A stretch of 64,000 nt of DNA from an uncultured Paracoccaceae bacterium (GTDB lineage: Bacteria; Pseudomonadota; Alphaproteobacteria; Rhodobacterales; Rhodobacteraceae): assembly GCA_947495295.1 (NCBI GenBank), contig CANLYJ010000004.1, forward strand, positions 124,001-188,000, written 5' to 3'. Below, one piece after another: positions 51,790 through 59,511 of this stretch. Positions within the stretch are counted from its first letter, which is position 1. The number at the start of each line of letters is the position of its first letter. The notes below the pieces were generated by a model that was not told the origin of the DNA, did not search any database, and was given only the letters and a program-made list of their open reading frames with translations. A program made the position numbers and the translations under genes.

Positions 51790-52658
51790 CCCAAGCGCTG
51801 GCCCTTCGTTCCCAGTCTGAGGATCTGGCGGCGCATCTGCCGCCATTGCTGGCTGAGGCCGAGCACCTGGCGACGACGGTTCTGTTGGGCGATCATGGCC
51901 GCAGGCGGGCAGGGACCGGCGATACGTTTTGGCAATACCGCCCCGCGCAGCCTTATGACGCCGCGCGCAGTATCGATTGGCGCCGATCTGCCCGGTCGGA
52001 TGCGAATTTTGTGCAGGACAAGGAATGGCAGATTGCCCAGTCGATTGTCCTGTGGGTCGATCAGGCCGCATCGATGGCGTTTCGGTCTGCCGATAATCTG
52101 CCGACAAAGGCGACCCGCGCCCGCACGCTGGCCCTTGCCATTGCGATCCTGCTGATCCGGGGGGGCGAACGCGTTGGCCTGACCGGCCTGCGCCTGCCGC
52201 CGCGCCGGGGTGCTGCGCAGCTGATGCAGATGGCGCAATTGCTGTCGCAGGATGATGAGGTTGATTACGGCGCACCGGAAGCGCAGGGCATGTTGCCCCA
52301 TTCCCGCGCCTTTTTCGTCAGTGATTTTCTGCATGATCTGGCGCCGGTCGAGGATGCGTTACTGCGTGCTGCTGATCGCGGTGTGCGCGGTGCGCTGTTG
52401 CAGGTGCTGGACCCGCAGGAAGAGATGTTTCCCTTTGATGGCCGCACGATTTTCCAGTCCATGTCTGGCACGATCCAGCATGAGACGATGAAAGCCGGTG
52501 ATCTGAAGGCCCGTTATCTGGACCGTCTTGCCGCCCGCAAGGACCGTTTGCAGCATCTGGCCCGTACCACCGGTTGGCAGTTTCATACCCATCATACCGG
52601 CGAAAGCGCCACCAATGCATTGCTATGGCTATATGGCGCGTTGGAGCGGCACGCCTGA
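51786..52658 (+). CDS. DUF58 family protein of the MoxR operon
   Basis: This 290-residue protein contains the DUF58 core (YRPAQPYDAARSIDWRRSARSD about 55-76, with a degenerate metal/VWA-like site) and no clear membrane segment. DUF58 proteins accompany MoxR ATPases and are thought to be their substrates or partners. It overlaps moxR by ATGA and ends in TGATG with the next gene. Confidence 0.87.
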   Translation: MTQALALRSQSEDLAAHLPPLLAEAEHLATTVLLGDHGRRRAGTGDTFWQYRPAQPYDAARSIDWRRSARSDANFVQDKEWQIAQSIVLWVDQAASMAFRSADNLPTKATRARTLALAIAILLIRGGERVGLTGLRLPPRRGAAQLMQMAQLLSQDDEVDYGAPEAQGMLPHSRAFFVSDFLHDLAPVEDALLRAADRGVRGALLQVLDPQEEMFPFDGRTIFQSMSGTIQHETMKAGDLKARYLDRLAARKDRLQHLARTTGWQFHTHHTGESATNALLWLYGALERHA

Positions 52659-55411
52659 TGTGGTCTATCGGTCCTCTCGGGTTTGCGGCCCCCTGGTTGC
52701 TATTGGGTTTGATTGCCCTGCCGATCCTCTGGATCCTGTTGCGTGCTGTCCCACCCGCCCCGATCCGCCGTCGCTTTCCCGGTGTTGCCCTGCTGCTGGG
52801 GTTGCAGGATGACGAAAACCAGACCGACCGCACCCCATGGTGGCTGCTGTTGCTGCGCATGCTGGCGGTGGCTGCCGTGATCATCGGTTTTGCCGGGCCG
52901 GTATTGAACCCGCAGGCCGCCCGTGATGGCGATGGTGATCTGGTGATTGCATTGGATAGCACATGGGCCGGTGCTGCCACATGGCAAGCCAAGATCGACC
53001 GGGTCGAGATTTTGTTGCAAGAGGCTGCCCTTGCCGATCGTCGGGTGGCCGTTGTCAGCCTGACGGATTTGCCGGTGGCCGATCTGCCCTTTGCAGCCCC
53101 GTCCGACTGGCAAAACGGTTTGCCCAATCTGCAACCAAAACCATGGCAGCCTGCGGACCCTGCTGCCTATTTCGCGGAGCAGGAGGGCGGATTTGAAACG
53201 TTCTGGGTTTCCGATGGGTTGGATTACCCGGCCCGTGACGCCTTGTTGGCCAGTTTCGAGGCCGCCGGTAATGTCACCGTGTTCCAGACCCCACGCCAAA
53301 CGATTGGCATACGCCCCGCCCGGTTTGAAGACGGGCAGGTTCTGGTGTCGGCGACCCGCACGCCGGTGGGCAATCCGCTTGAGACTGTTGTCACCGCCAT
53401 CGGTCTGGACCCTGCTGGGGTGGAGCGCCAGTTGGCCACGGTGCCATTGCTTTTTGAACCCGGCGATGCGGTGGCTGAAACCGCGATGGTTCTGCCCCCT
53501 GAACTGCGCAATCGTATCACCCGGTTTGAGATTACTGGTGCCCGCAATGCCGGTGCTGTCAGCCTGACCGATGATGCGCTGAAACGACGCGAGGTTGCCT
53601 TGATTGCGGGCCGTGATGATCGCGAAGGGCTGGAACTGCTATCGCCGCTTTATTACCTGAACGAGGCGTTGGAGCCGACTGCGGATATCATTGACGGCGC
53701 GTTGGAGGATATCCTGCTGGCCAACCCGGATGTGATTGTTTTGGCCGATGTCGCGATCCTGACCGATATCGAGGCTGATGGCGTTGAAGAATGGGTTGAA
53801 AAGGGCGGCATGTTGCTGCGCTTTGCCGGGCCGCGGCTGGCGGCATCGGACTTTGGACGCAATGATGAGGACCCTTTGCTGCCGGTCCGTTTGCGTTCCG
53901 GTGGTCGCAGTGTAGGCGGCGCGATGAGTTGGGGTGAACCCAAGGCCCTTGCCCCGTTTAACGAGGACAGCCCGTTTTTTGGTCTGCCCGTGCCGGATGA
54001 TGTGACCGTCACCAGTCAGGTCATGGCGCAACCCGACCCGACGCTGGCCGAACGGGTCATTGCGCAGCTGGCTGATGGCACCCCGCTTGTCACCCGCAAG
54101 GTCAGCGGTGAAGGGCAGGTTGTGTTGGTCCATGTGACGGCCAATGCCGAATGGTCCAGCCTGCCCTTGTCGGGTCTGTTTGTGCAGATGCTGGAACGTC
54201 TGGCTGTGTCGACCCGGCCTGCCACCCCTGATGCCGCCGAATTGGAAGGTACGACATGGCAGCCTAACAAAACCCTGGATGCGTTTGGCCGTCTGGATGA
54301 CGGCAGCGATCTGCCGGGTGTTGCGGGTGAGCTGTTGGGCGAGGGCGTGCTTGGCCCCGATTTGCAGCCCGGTCTTTATGCCGGCGGCGACAGGCAATTG
54401 GCCATTAATGTGATCAAAGAGGATACGATGTTGAACACTGCCCAATGGCCCGCCCGGATTGCTGTGGAAGGCATGGCAGTTATGCGCGAAACCGCATTGA
54501 AAGGCTGGCTGTTGAGCGCGGCGCTGCTGCTGTTGCTGGTTGATGTGCTGGCTTCCTTGGCGGTTGGTGGCCGGTTGCGCGGGCCGCGTGCGGATGTTGC
54601 TGCTGTGCTGGCATTGCTGCTGCTCGCCGCCCCTGATCCGGCTAGCGCGCAAAGCGATGATTTCGCCATTCGTGCGACGTCCGATGTTGTGCTGGGTCAT
54701 GTGTTGACCGGGGATGCGCAGACCGATGAGGTCGCCGAGGCCGGTTTGCGGGGCATTTCGCAAACCCTGTTTCGCCGCACGTCGATTGAACCGGCAGAGC
54801 CGCTAGGTGTGAACCTTGAAACCGATGAACTGGCTTTTTTTCCGTTCCTTTACTGGCCGGTCACTGCTGATCAGCCCCTGCCAAGCCGCGAGGCTTATGG
54901 CAAGCTGAACCGTTATCTGCGTTCTGGCGGGATGATCCTGTTTGATACCCGCGATGCCGATACGGCCCGATTTGGGTCGGGGTCGCCCGAGGGGCGCAAG
55001 TTGCAGGTCATCGCCCGGTCGCTGGATATTCCCCCATTGGAGCCGATCCCATCCGATCACGTGCTGACCCGCACATTCTATCTGTTGCAGGATTTCCCGG
55101 GCCGTTATGCCAGTCGCGATGTCTGGGTCGAGGCGGCCCCGATTGACGCTGTCCAGATCGAAGGCATGCCGTTTCGCAACCTTAATGACGGGGTGACACC
55201 AGTGATTATCGGCGGCAATGACTGGGCGCGCGCCTGGGCTGTGACCCCCAGCGGATCGCGGATGTTCCCGGTGGGGCGCGGTATGGCCGGTGAACGCCAG
55301 CGCGAGATCGCCCTGCGCTTTGGCGTCAATGTGATCATGCATGTGCTGACCGGGAATTATAAATCCGATCAGGTCCATGTGCCTGATCTGCTCGACAGGT
55401 TGGGGCAATGA
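52658..55411 (+). CDS. Large BatA-like membrane protein with C-terminal DUF4159 domain
   Basis: This 917-residue protein starts with a BatA-like region (MWSIGPLGFAAPWLLLGLIALPILWILLR) and a second membrane segment near 65-85. A predicted extracytoplasmic region of about 530 residues follows, with a VWA-like LVIALDSTWAGAA start. A further membrane segment is near 618-640, and a DUF4159 domain (about 668-915) ends the chain, with LYWPVTADQPLPSREAYGKLNRYLRSGG. The frame is open 84 bases further upstream but TGATG at 52658 is preferred. Part of the MoxR operon; role in envelope or stress is only inferred. Confidence 0.88.
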   Translation: MWSIGPLGFAAPWLLLGLIALPILWILLRAVPPAPIRRRFPGVALLLGLQDDENQTDRTPWWLLLLRMLAVAAVIIGFAGPVLNPQAARDGDGDLVIALDSTWAGAATWQAKIDRVEILLQEAALADRRVAVVSLTDLPVADLPFAAPSDWQNGLPNLQPKPWQPADPAAYFAEQEGGFETFWVSDGLDYPARDALLASFEAAGNVTVFQTPRQTIGIRPARFEDGQVLVSATRTPVGNPLETVVTAIGLDPAGVERQLATVPLLFEPGDAVAETAMVLPPELRNRITRFEITGARNAGAVSLTDDALKRREVALIAGRDDREGLELLSPLYYLNEALEPTADIIDGALEDILLANPDVIVLADVAILTDIEADGVEEWVEKGGMLLRFAGPRLAASDFGRNDEDPLLPVRLRSGGRSVGGAMSWGEPKALAPFNEDSPFFGLPVPDDVTVTSQVMAQPDPTLAERVIAQLADGTPLVTRKVSGEGQVVLVHVTANAEWSSLPLSGLFVQMLERLAVSTRPATPDAAELEGTTWQPNKTLDAFGRLDDGSDLPGVAGELLGEGVLGPDLQPGLYAGGDRQLAINVIKEDTMLNTAQWPARIAVEGMAVMRETALKGWLLSAALLLLLVDVLASLAVGGRLRGPRADVAAVLALLLLAAPDPASAQSDDFAIRATSDVVLGHVLTGDAQTDEVAEAGLRGISQTLFRRTSIEPAEPLGVNLETDELAFFPFLYWPVTADQPLPSREAYGKLNRYLRSGGMILFDTRDADTARFGSGSPEGRKLQVIARSLDIPPLEPIPSDHVLTRTFYLLQDFPGRYASRDVWVEAAPIDAVQIEGMPFRNLNDGVTPVIIGGNDWARAWAVTPSGSRMFPVGRGMAGERQREIALRFGVNVIMHVLTGNYKSDQVHVPDLLDRLGQ

Positions 55412-57474
55412 CCGGTACGCTGATCCTTGATCCATTGGTGCCGTTGCTGGTGCTTGGTCTGGTCACGGGGCTGGCCGCGCTTGGCTTTGCCTTGGCGATC
55501 TGGCGTCGCTTGCCGGGCTGGTGGCTGCGTGGGTTGGCGGGGCTTGCCCTGCTGACGGCGCTGGCCAATCCCGCCATTCAGCAGGAAGACCGCGAACCGC
55601 TGTCTGACATCGTGATGCTGGTCATCGACGAAAGCGCCAGCCAGCGTATTGCCGACCGTCCTGATCAGAATGCAGCCGCAATTGCCAATGTCGAAGCTGA
55701 GATTGCCCGCCGACCGGGGACGGAGTTGCGGGTCGTCACCTTGGGTGATGGCGAAGGCGATGCAGGTACAGCCCTAATGACGGCCTTGTCAGAGGCGATG
55801 GCCGAGGAACCGCAAGGCCGGATCGCCGGGGTCATTCTGCTGAGTGATGGGCGTTTGCATGATCTGGAACGTGCGCCGCGCCTGCCCGCGCCGCTGCACC
55901 TTTTGTTGACAGGGCAACCGGATGACTGGGATCGCCGTCTTGTTGTCGAAAATGCCCCGGCTTTTGCCATTCTGGGCGAACAGGTCAGTTTGACATTGCG
56001 CATCGAAGATCAGGGGCAAGCGCCTGCGACAGATACTGTTGATCTGGCGATTTCGATTGATGGCGATACGCCGCTGGTGCTGCCTGTACCGGTGGGGCAG
56101 AATATCGACTTGCCGATCGAGCTGCCGCATGGCGGGATGAATGTGCTGCAATTCACCATCCCCGAGGCTGCGGGCGAGTTGACCAATCGCAATAACAGCG
56201 CTGTGGTCCAGATCAATGGCGTGCGCGACCGGTTGCGGGTGCTGCTGGTGTCGGGTGAACCGCATCCCGGTGAACGCACCTGGCGCAACCTGCTGAAATC
56301 GGATTCGGCGGTTGATCTGGTCCATTTCACCATTCTGCGCCCGCCGGAAAAGCAGGATGGCGTGCCGGTGAACGAATTGTCATTGATCGCCTTTCCGACC
56401 CGCGAACTGTTTTTGGAGAAGATCCATGATTTCGATCTGATCATTTTTGATCGCTATCGTCGCCGCGGGATTTTGCCGGGTGAATATCTGGATAATATCC
56501 GGGAATATGTAGAGCAGGGCGGTGCTGTCCTGATATCCTCAGGCCCGGAATATGCGGCGGCCGAGAGCATTTATCGCTCTCCCTTGGGAACAATCCTGCC
56601 CGGTGCGCCCACTGCACGTGTCTTTGAAGAAGGGTTTCAGCCGCAGATCACCGATATCGGCCAACGCCACCCGGTGACCGAAGGCTTGGAGGCGTTTTCG
56701 CCCGATCCTGATGGTAATGGTCCGGGCTGGGGCCGTTGGTTCCGTTTGATTGACGTATTGGTCCCGCAAGAGGCGACGACGGTGATGTCCGGCCTGGATG
56801 ACCGCCCTTTGCTGGTGTTGAACCGGATCGGTGATGGCCGTGTGTCGTTGATGACATCGGACCAAAGCTGGTTGTGGGATCGTGGGTACGAGGGCGGTGG
56901 GCCGCAACTGGAATTGCTGCGCCGTCTGGCCCATTGGATGATGAAAGAGCCCGAGCTTGAGGAAGAGGCGCTGTGGGTGGAACCAGCGGGACAGACCATG
57001 CGGGTGATCCGCCGGACCCTTGATCTGGAAACCGGTGATGTGACCGTGACGCATCCGGACGGGTCCGAGACAGTGTTGGAACTGCAAGAGGTATCGCCGG
57101 GGCGGTTTGAAACCTTGTGGGAGGCGCCAGAGATTGGCCTGTACCGGTTGGATGATGGCGAAGAAACCAGCGTGATCGCGCTTGGCCCGTCTGCTCCGCG
57201 CGAGTTTGAGCAAACCATTGCGGCGTCTGATCTGCTGGAGCCATTGGTGACCGGGACAGGTGGCGGGGTCAGGTTGGTGTCGGATGGTGATATCGATATT
57301 CGGAATGTGCGCGAAGGCCGGCCCGCTGCGGGGCGCGGCTGGATCGGTATTACGCCGCGCGGGGCGTATCGGACGGCTGATATCAGTATCACGCCGCTAT
57401 TGCCGGCCTGGGCATGGCTGTTGCTGGCCTCGGTTTTGATTGTTGGCGCCTGGTTGCGCGAGGGGCGGCGGTAG
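55408..57474 (+). CDS. Membrane protein with glutamine-amidotransferase-like fold (MoxR operon)
   Basis: This 688-residue protein has two N-terminal membrane helices (LVPLLVLGLVTGLAALGFALAIW and LRGLAGLALLTALA) and one at the C-terminus (WAWLLLASVLIVGAWL). Between them lies a large domain with a VWA-like beginning (DIVMLVIDESASQRI) and a class I amidotransferase-like fold around 290-420 (LRVLLVSGEPHPGERTWRN, FDLIIFDRYRRRGILP). The amidotransferase Cys is not present where expected, so it is probably not catalytic. It overlaps the previous gene by ATGA. A known partner of MoxR/DUF58 genes in alphaproteobacteria; molecular role unknown. Confidence 0.85.
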   Translation: MTGTLILDPLVPLLVLGLVTGLAALGFALAIWRRLPGWWLRGLAGLALLTALANPAIQQEDREPLSDIVMLVIDESASQRIADRPDQNAAAIANVEAEIARRPGTELRVVTLGDGEGDAGTALMTALSEAMAEEPQGRIAGVILLSDGRLHDLERAPRLPAPLHLLLTGQPDDWDRRLVVENAPAFAILGEQVSLTLRIEDQGQAPATDTVDLAISIDGDTPLVLPVPVGQNIDLPIELPHGGMNVLQFTIPEAAGELTNRNNSAVVQINGVRDRLRVLLVSGEPHPGERTWRNLLKSDSAVDLVHFTILRPPEKQDGVPVNELSLIAFPTRELFLEKIHDFDLIIFDRYRRRGILPGEYLDNIREYVEQGGAVLISSGPEYAAAESIYRSPLGTILPGAPTARVFEEGFQPQITDIGQRHPVTEGLEAFSPDPDGNGPGWGRWFRLIDVLVPQEATTVMSGLDDRPLLVLNRIGDGRVSLMTSDQSWLWDRGYEGGGPQLELLRRLAHWMMKEPELEEEALWVEPAGQTMRVIRRTLDLETGDVTVTHPDGSETVLELQEVSPGRFETLWEAPEIGLYRLDDGEETSVIALGPSAPREFEQTIAASDLLEPLVTGTGGGVRLVSDGDIDIRNVREGRPAAGRGWIGITPRGAYRTADISITPLLPAWAWLLLASVLIVGAWLREGRR

Positions 57475-57547
57475 GCAATTTCTGACACAGAAATTGCTTT
57501 CAAATCCTGTCACAGGATTTGCGCGCAGACTTTCTATGAAAGTCTGC
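57475..57547. repeat. Three tandem perfect hairpins, each with a 3-base loop
   Basis: Stem 1: GCAATTTCTG / CAGAAATTGC (57475-57497, loop ACA). Stem 2: CAAATCCTG / CAGGATTTG (57501-57521, loop TCA). Stem 3: GCAGACTTTC / GAAAGTCTGC (57525-57547, loop TAT). Each stem is 9-10 perfect pairs and the gaps between them are 3 bases each (TTT and CGC). They fill almost the whole gap between converging genes and probably end transcription from both sides, though three in a row is far more than a terminator needs. Confidence 0.8.
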
Positions 57548-57551
57548 CACC

Positions 57552-59453
57552 CTAATATCCCGTAAGGTCGCGGTCCGAAAAGCCGGTGCGTGCATCAACA
57601 TCAGTCCCAAGAATGGTGCCCAGCACATGGTTCATCGTGGTTCGGTCACTGTCAAAACCCCGATGTGTCTTGCTGTTTGTGATCTTGTTATCACGACCTG
57701 CAAAATAAACCCTGTGCTGTTTGGCAAGCGCAATCGGCTTGTCGCCCGTCAGGCTGGTTTCCATGCCCAAAACCTGTGTTCCGCATTGGTCGGCGATGGC
57801 GTTGGTCACCAGATAGAGCAGCGATTTGCTGTAGACATCGACGCTGTCTGCGCGTTCGCGCGCATCGATCAGACTGTATTGATTGACCCGCTGAATGATC
57901 GTGCCGATATGCGGTTTGATTTCGGTTTTGTAGATTTCTGCACTGCATGCCGGGGACATCAAGCTGCATGTTTCGAACTTCAATCCGGCCAGTTTCATCT
58001 GCGGCAGGATGGACGATAACAGATGCACCCCCGCGCTGTGGCTGATGAAATGAAGCTTTAGCGGCCTGTCCTTGCGGTTTTGCGTGCCTTTCAGGAGCCT
58101 ATGCAATGCGGCAGCCCCTTGGCTGCCTTTGCCAAATCCCATCTCACCGCTGCGCACCAGATCCCGCCAGAGTTTGCGGCCCAACGGACGGGCGAGCGCC
58201 TCAAGCCCCGCATCAATCCGTTCTTCTGACGTGCCCATCCGCGCCTTGGCCTTGCGCAGCAGATCCTTGATCACGTCATTGATTTCGGTATTAAAGACCG
58301 TTTCCCACATCACATGGATCGGATAGATGCCATTGCGTTTGAACACCGGTTTCCACGCCCTGATCCGTTTGGCCACTGCGAATTTGTCCTGCATCGCCCC
58401 GTGAGTGATGATAACGGCGTGCTGGTAGTCCTGCATCTGGTCGCGCAAATCCGGATCATCGCAGGTGGATTGAGGGTCGCTGAGGAACTTGGCCGTTGCG
58501 GCAATCCCGTCAGGCGTGCTGGCATAGCGTCCCGTGCCAAACAGGTCCCCGTCGTCGATATGCAGGAAATGCCCGTTGATATCCTGTCTGCGCGGGGCGA
58601 GCGATTTGCTTGCCTCGGCCTTTCCTGATTTCAGCCGGGCGTGGTTACGGGCGAATTTGATCTCAAACGCGTTGGGCGATGAAATGGCCAGCCGCAGCGC
58701 CCATGCATCCACGACGTTTTCGGCCCAATCCGCATAGGACCAAAGCGCCAGACCGGGCTGCCCCAGATATCCGCCCCAGCCCCGCCCGAAAGAGTTTTGG
58801 ATGATGAACCCGTCCCGGTCATAGCCGACGATGGCAAAGGCGTGCCGCCCTTCGAACCGGTTGACTGGGGCGATTACCCCGGCTTCGGGATTGGCCCAGC
58901 CCGAATGGATCTCAGCCGAGGCAATTATCGCTCCTGCCTCGTTGATGGCTGTATGATAATCGTTGATTTCATGATGCAGCCGGTAATAGGCGCCCAATGT
59001 AATCTCGCGGGCTTCCCGGGCGCGTTGGACTGACAATTCCCAGGCTTCGGGATTGCCGTCCGATGGAAAGAATGCGGCGTTTTCCTCCAGACAGACGCCG
59101 TTGTGATAAAACCCTTTCAAAGCCCCGCGGATGGTTGAACCGGAATAGTTTTGCCCCGGCGTATCATCATGCAGCTTGGCCATTTCATAAAGCATCCGCG
59201 TGCTGACCTTGCGTGCCTGATCGCCAAAGAGGTGGCGGCATTGCTGGTCTACCACGGCCGCCAACGCAAAGCCGGTACAGGCCCCTTCACCGTGTTGGTT
59301 GCGAATATAGTCGGGGCCGATCTGTGGTAGTTTTGTCTGATCAAGCTGGATCAGTGCAGGCCTGTAATACCTGTCGCGCAAGTCCGTCATATCGGGCAGG
59401 ACATCGAGTTTGCGTGTCTCTGTGGCGGCGTGGATGGTGGGGATTTTTGACAT
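57552..59453 (-). CDS. Papain-like cysteine protease fused to an alpha/beta hydrolase
   Basis: This 633-residue protein combines two enzymes. The N-terminal half is C1-papain-like: Gln53 precedes nucleophile Cys59 by six residues (NQHGEGACTGFA), exactly as in papain, and His204 (GRHAFAIVGY) and Asn220 (QNSFGRGWGG) complete the site. The C-terminal half (about 340-620) is an alpha/beta hydrolase with oxyanion region VIITHGA (about 347-353) and nucleophile Ser473 in SHSAG. No signal peptide or membrane segment is visible, so a cytoplasmic or non-classically exported location is expected. It is the last of three leftward genes, 58 bases after the peroxidase gene. Confidence 0.85.
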   Translation of the reverse strand: MSKIPTIHAATETRKLDVLPDMTDLRDRYYRPALIQLDQTKLPQIGPDYIRNQHGEGACTGFALAAVVDQQCRHLFGDQARKVSTRMLYEMAKLHDDTPGQNYSGSTIRGALKGFYHNGVCLEENAAFFPSDGNPEAWELSVQRAREAREITLGAYYRLHHEINDYHTAINEAGAIIASAEIHSGWANPEAGVIAPVNRFEGRHAFAIVGYDRDGFIIQNSFGRGWGGYLGQPGLALWSYADWAENVVDAWALRLAISSPNAFEIKFARNHARLKSGKAEASKSLAPRRQDINGHFLHIDDGDLFGTGRYASTPDGIAATAKFLSDPQSTCDDPDLRDQMQDYQHAVIITHGAMQDKFAVAKRIRAWKPVFKRNGIYPIHVMWETVFNTEINDVIKDLLRKAKARMGTSEERIDAGLEALARPLGRKLWRDLVRSGEMGFGKGSQGAAALHRLLKGTQNRKDRPLKLHFISHSAGVHLLSSILPQMKLAGLKFETCSLMSPACSAEIYKTEIKPHIGTIIQRVNQYSLIDARERADSVDVYSKSLLYLVTNAIADQCGTQVLGMETSLTGDKPIALAKQHRVYFAGRDNKITNSKTHRGFDSDRTTMNHVLGTILGTDVDARTGFSDRDLTGY

Positions 59454-59474
59454 CGGTTTCCAGGGCCTTTTGAC

Positions 59475-59500
59475 CCGCCCGGCGCAAGGTGGCCGGGCGG
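59475..59500. other. GC-rich hairpin between the peroxidase and papain-hydrolase genes
   Basis: CCGCCCGGC (59475-59483) pairs perfectly with GCCGGGCGG (59492-59500) around 8 bases. There is no T-run on either side, so it may be an mRNA processing or attenuation element inside the operon. Confidence 0.55.
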
Positions 59501-59511
59501 AATGCTGAGGT

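Noticed and set aside
53639-54763. Long minus-strand frame inside the DUF4159 gene
   Set aside because: Shadow of a GC-rich coding frame: basic, low-complexity composition and no start signal; the plus-strand protein is clear.
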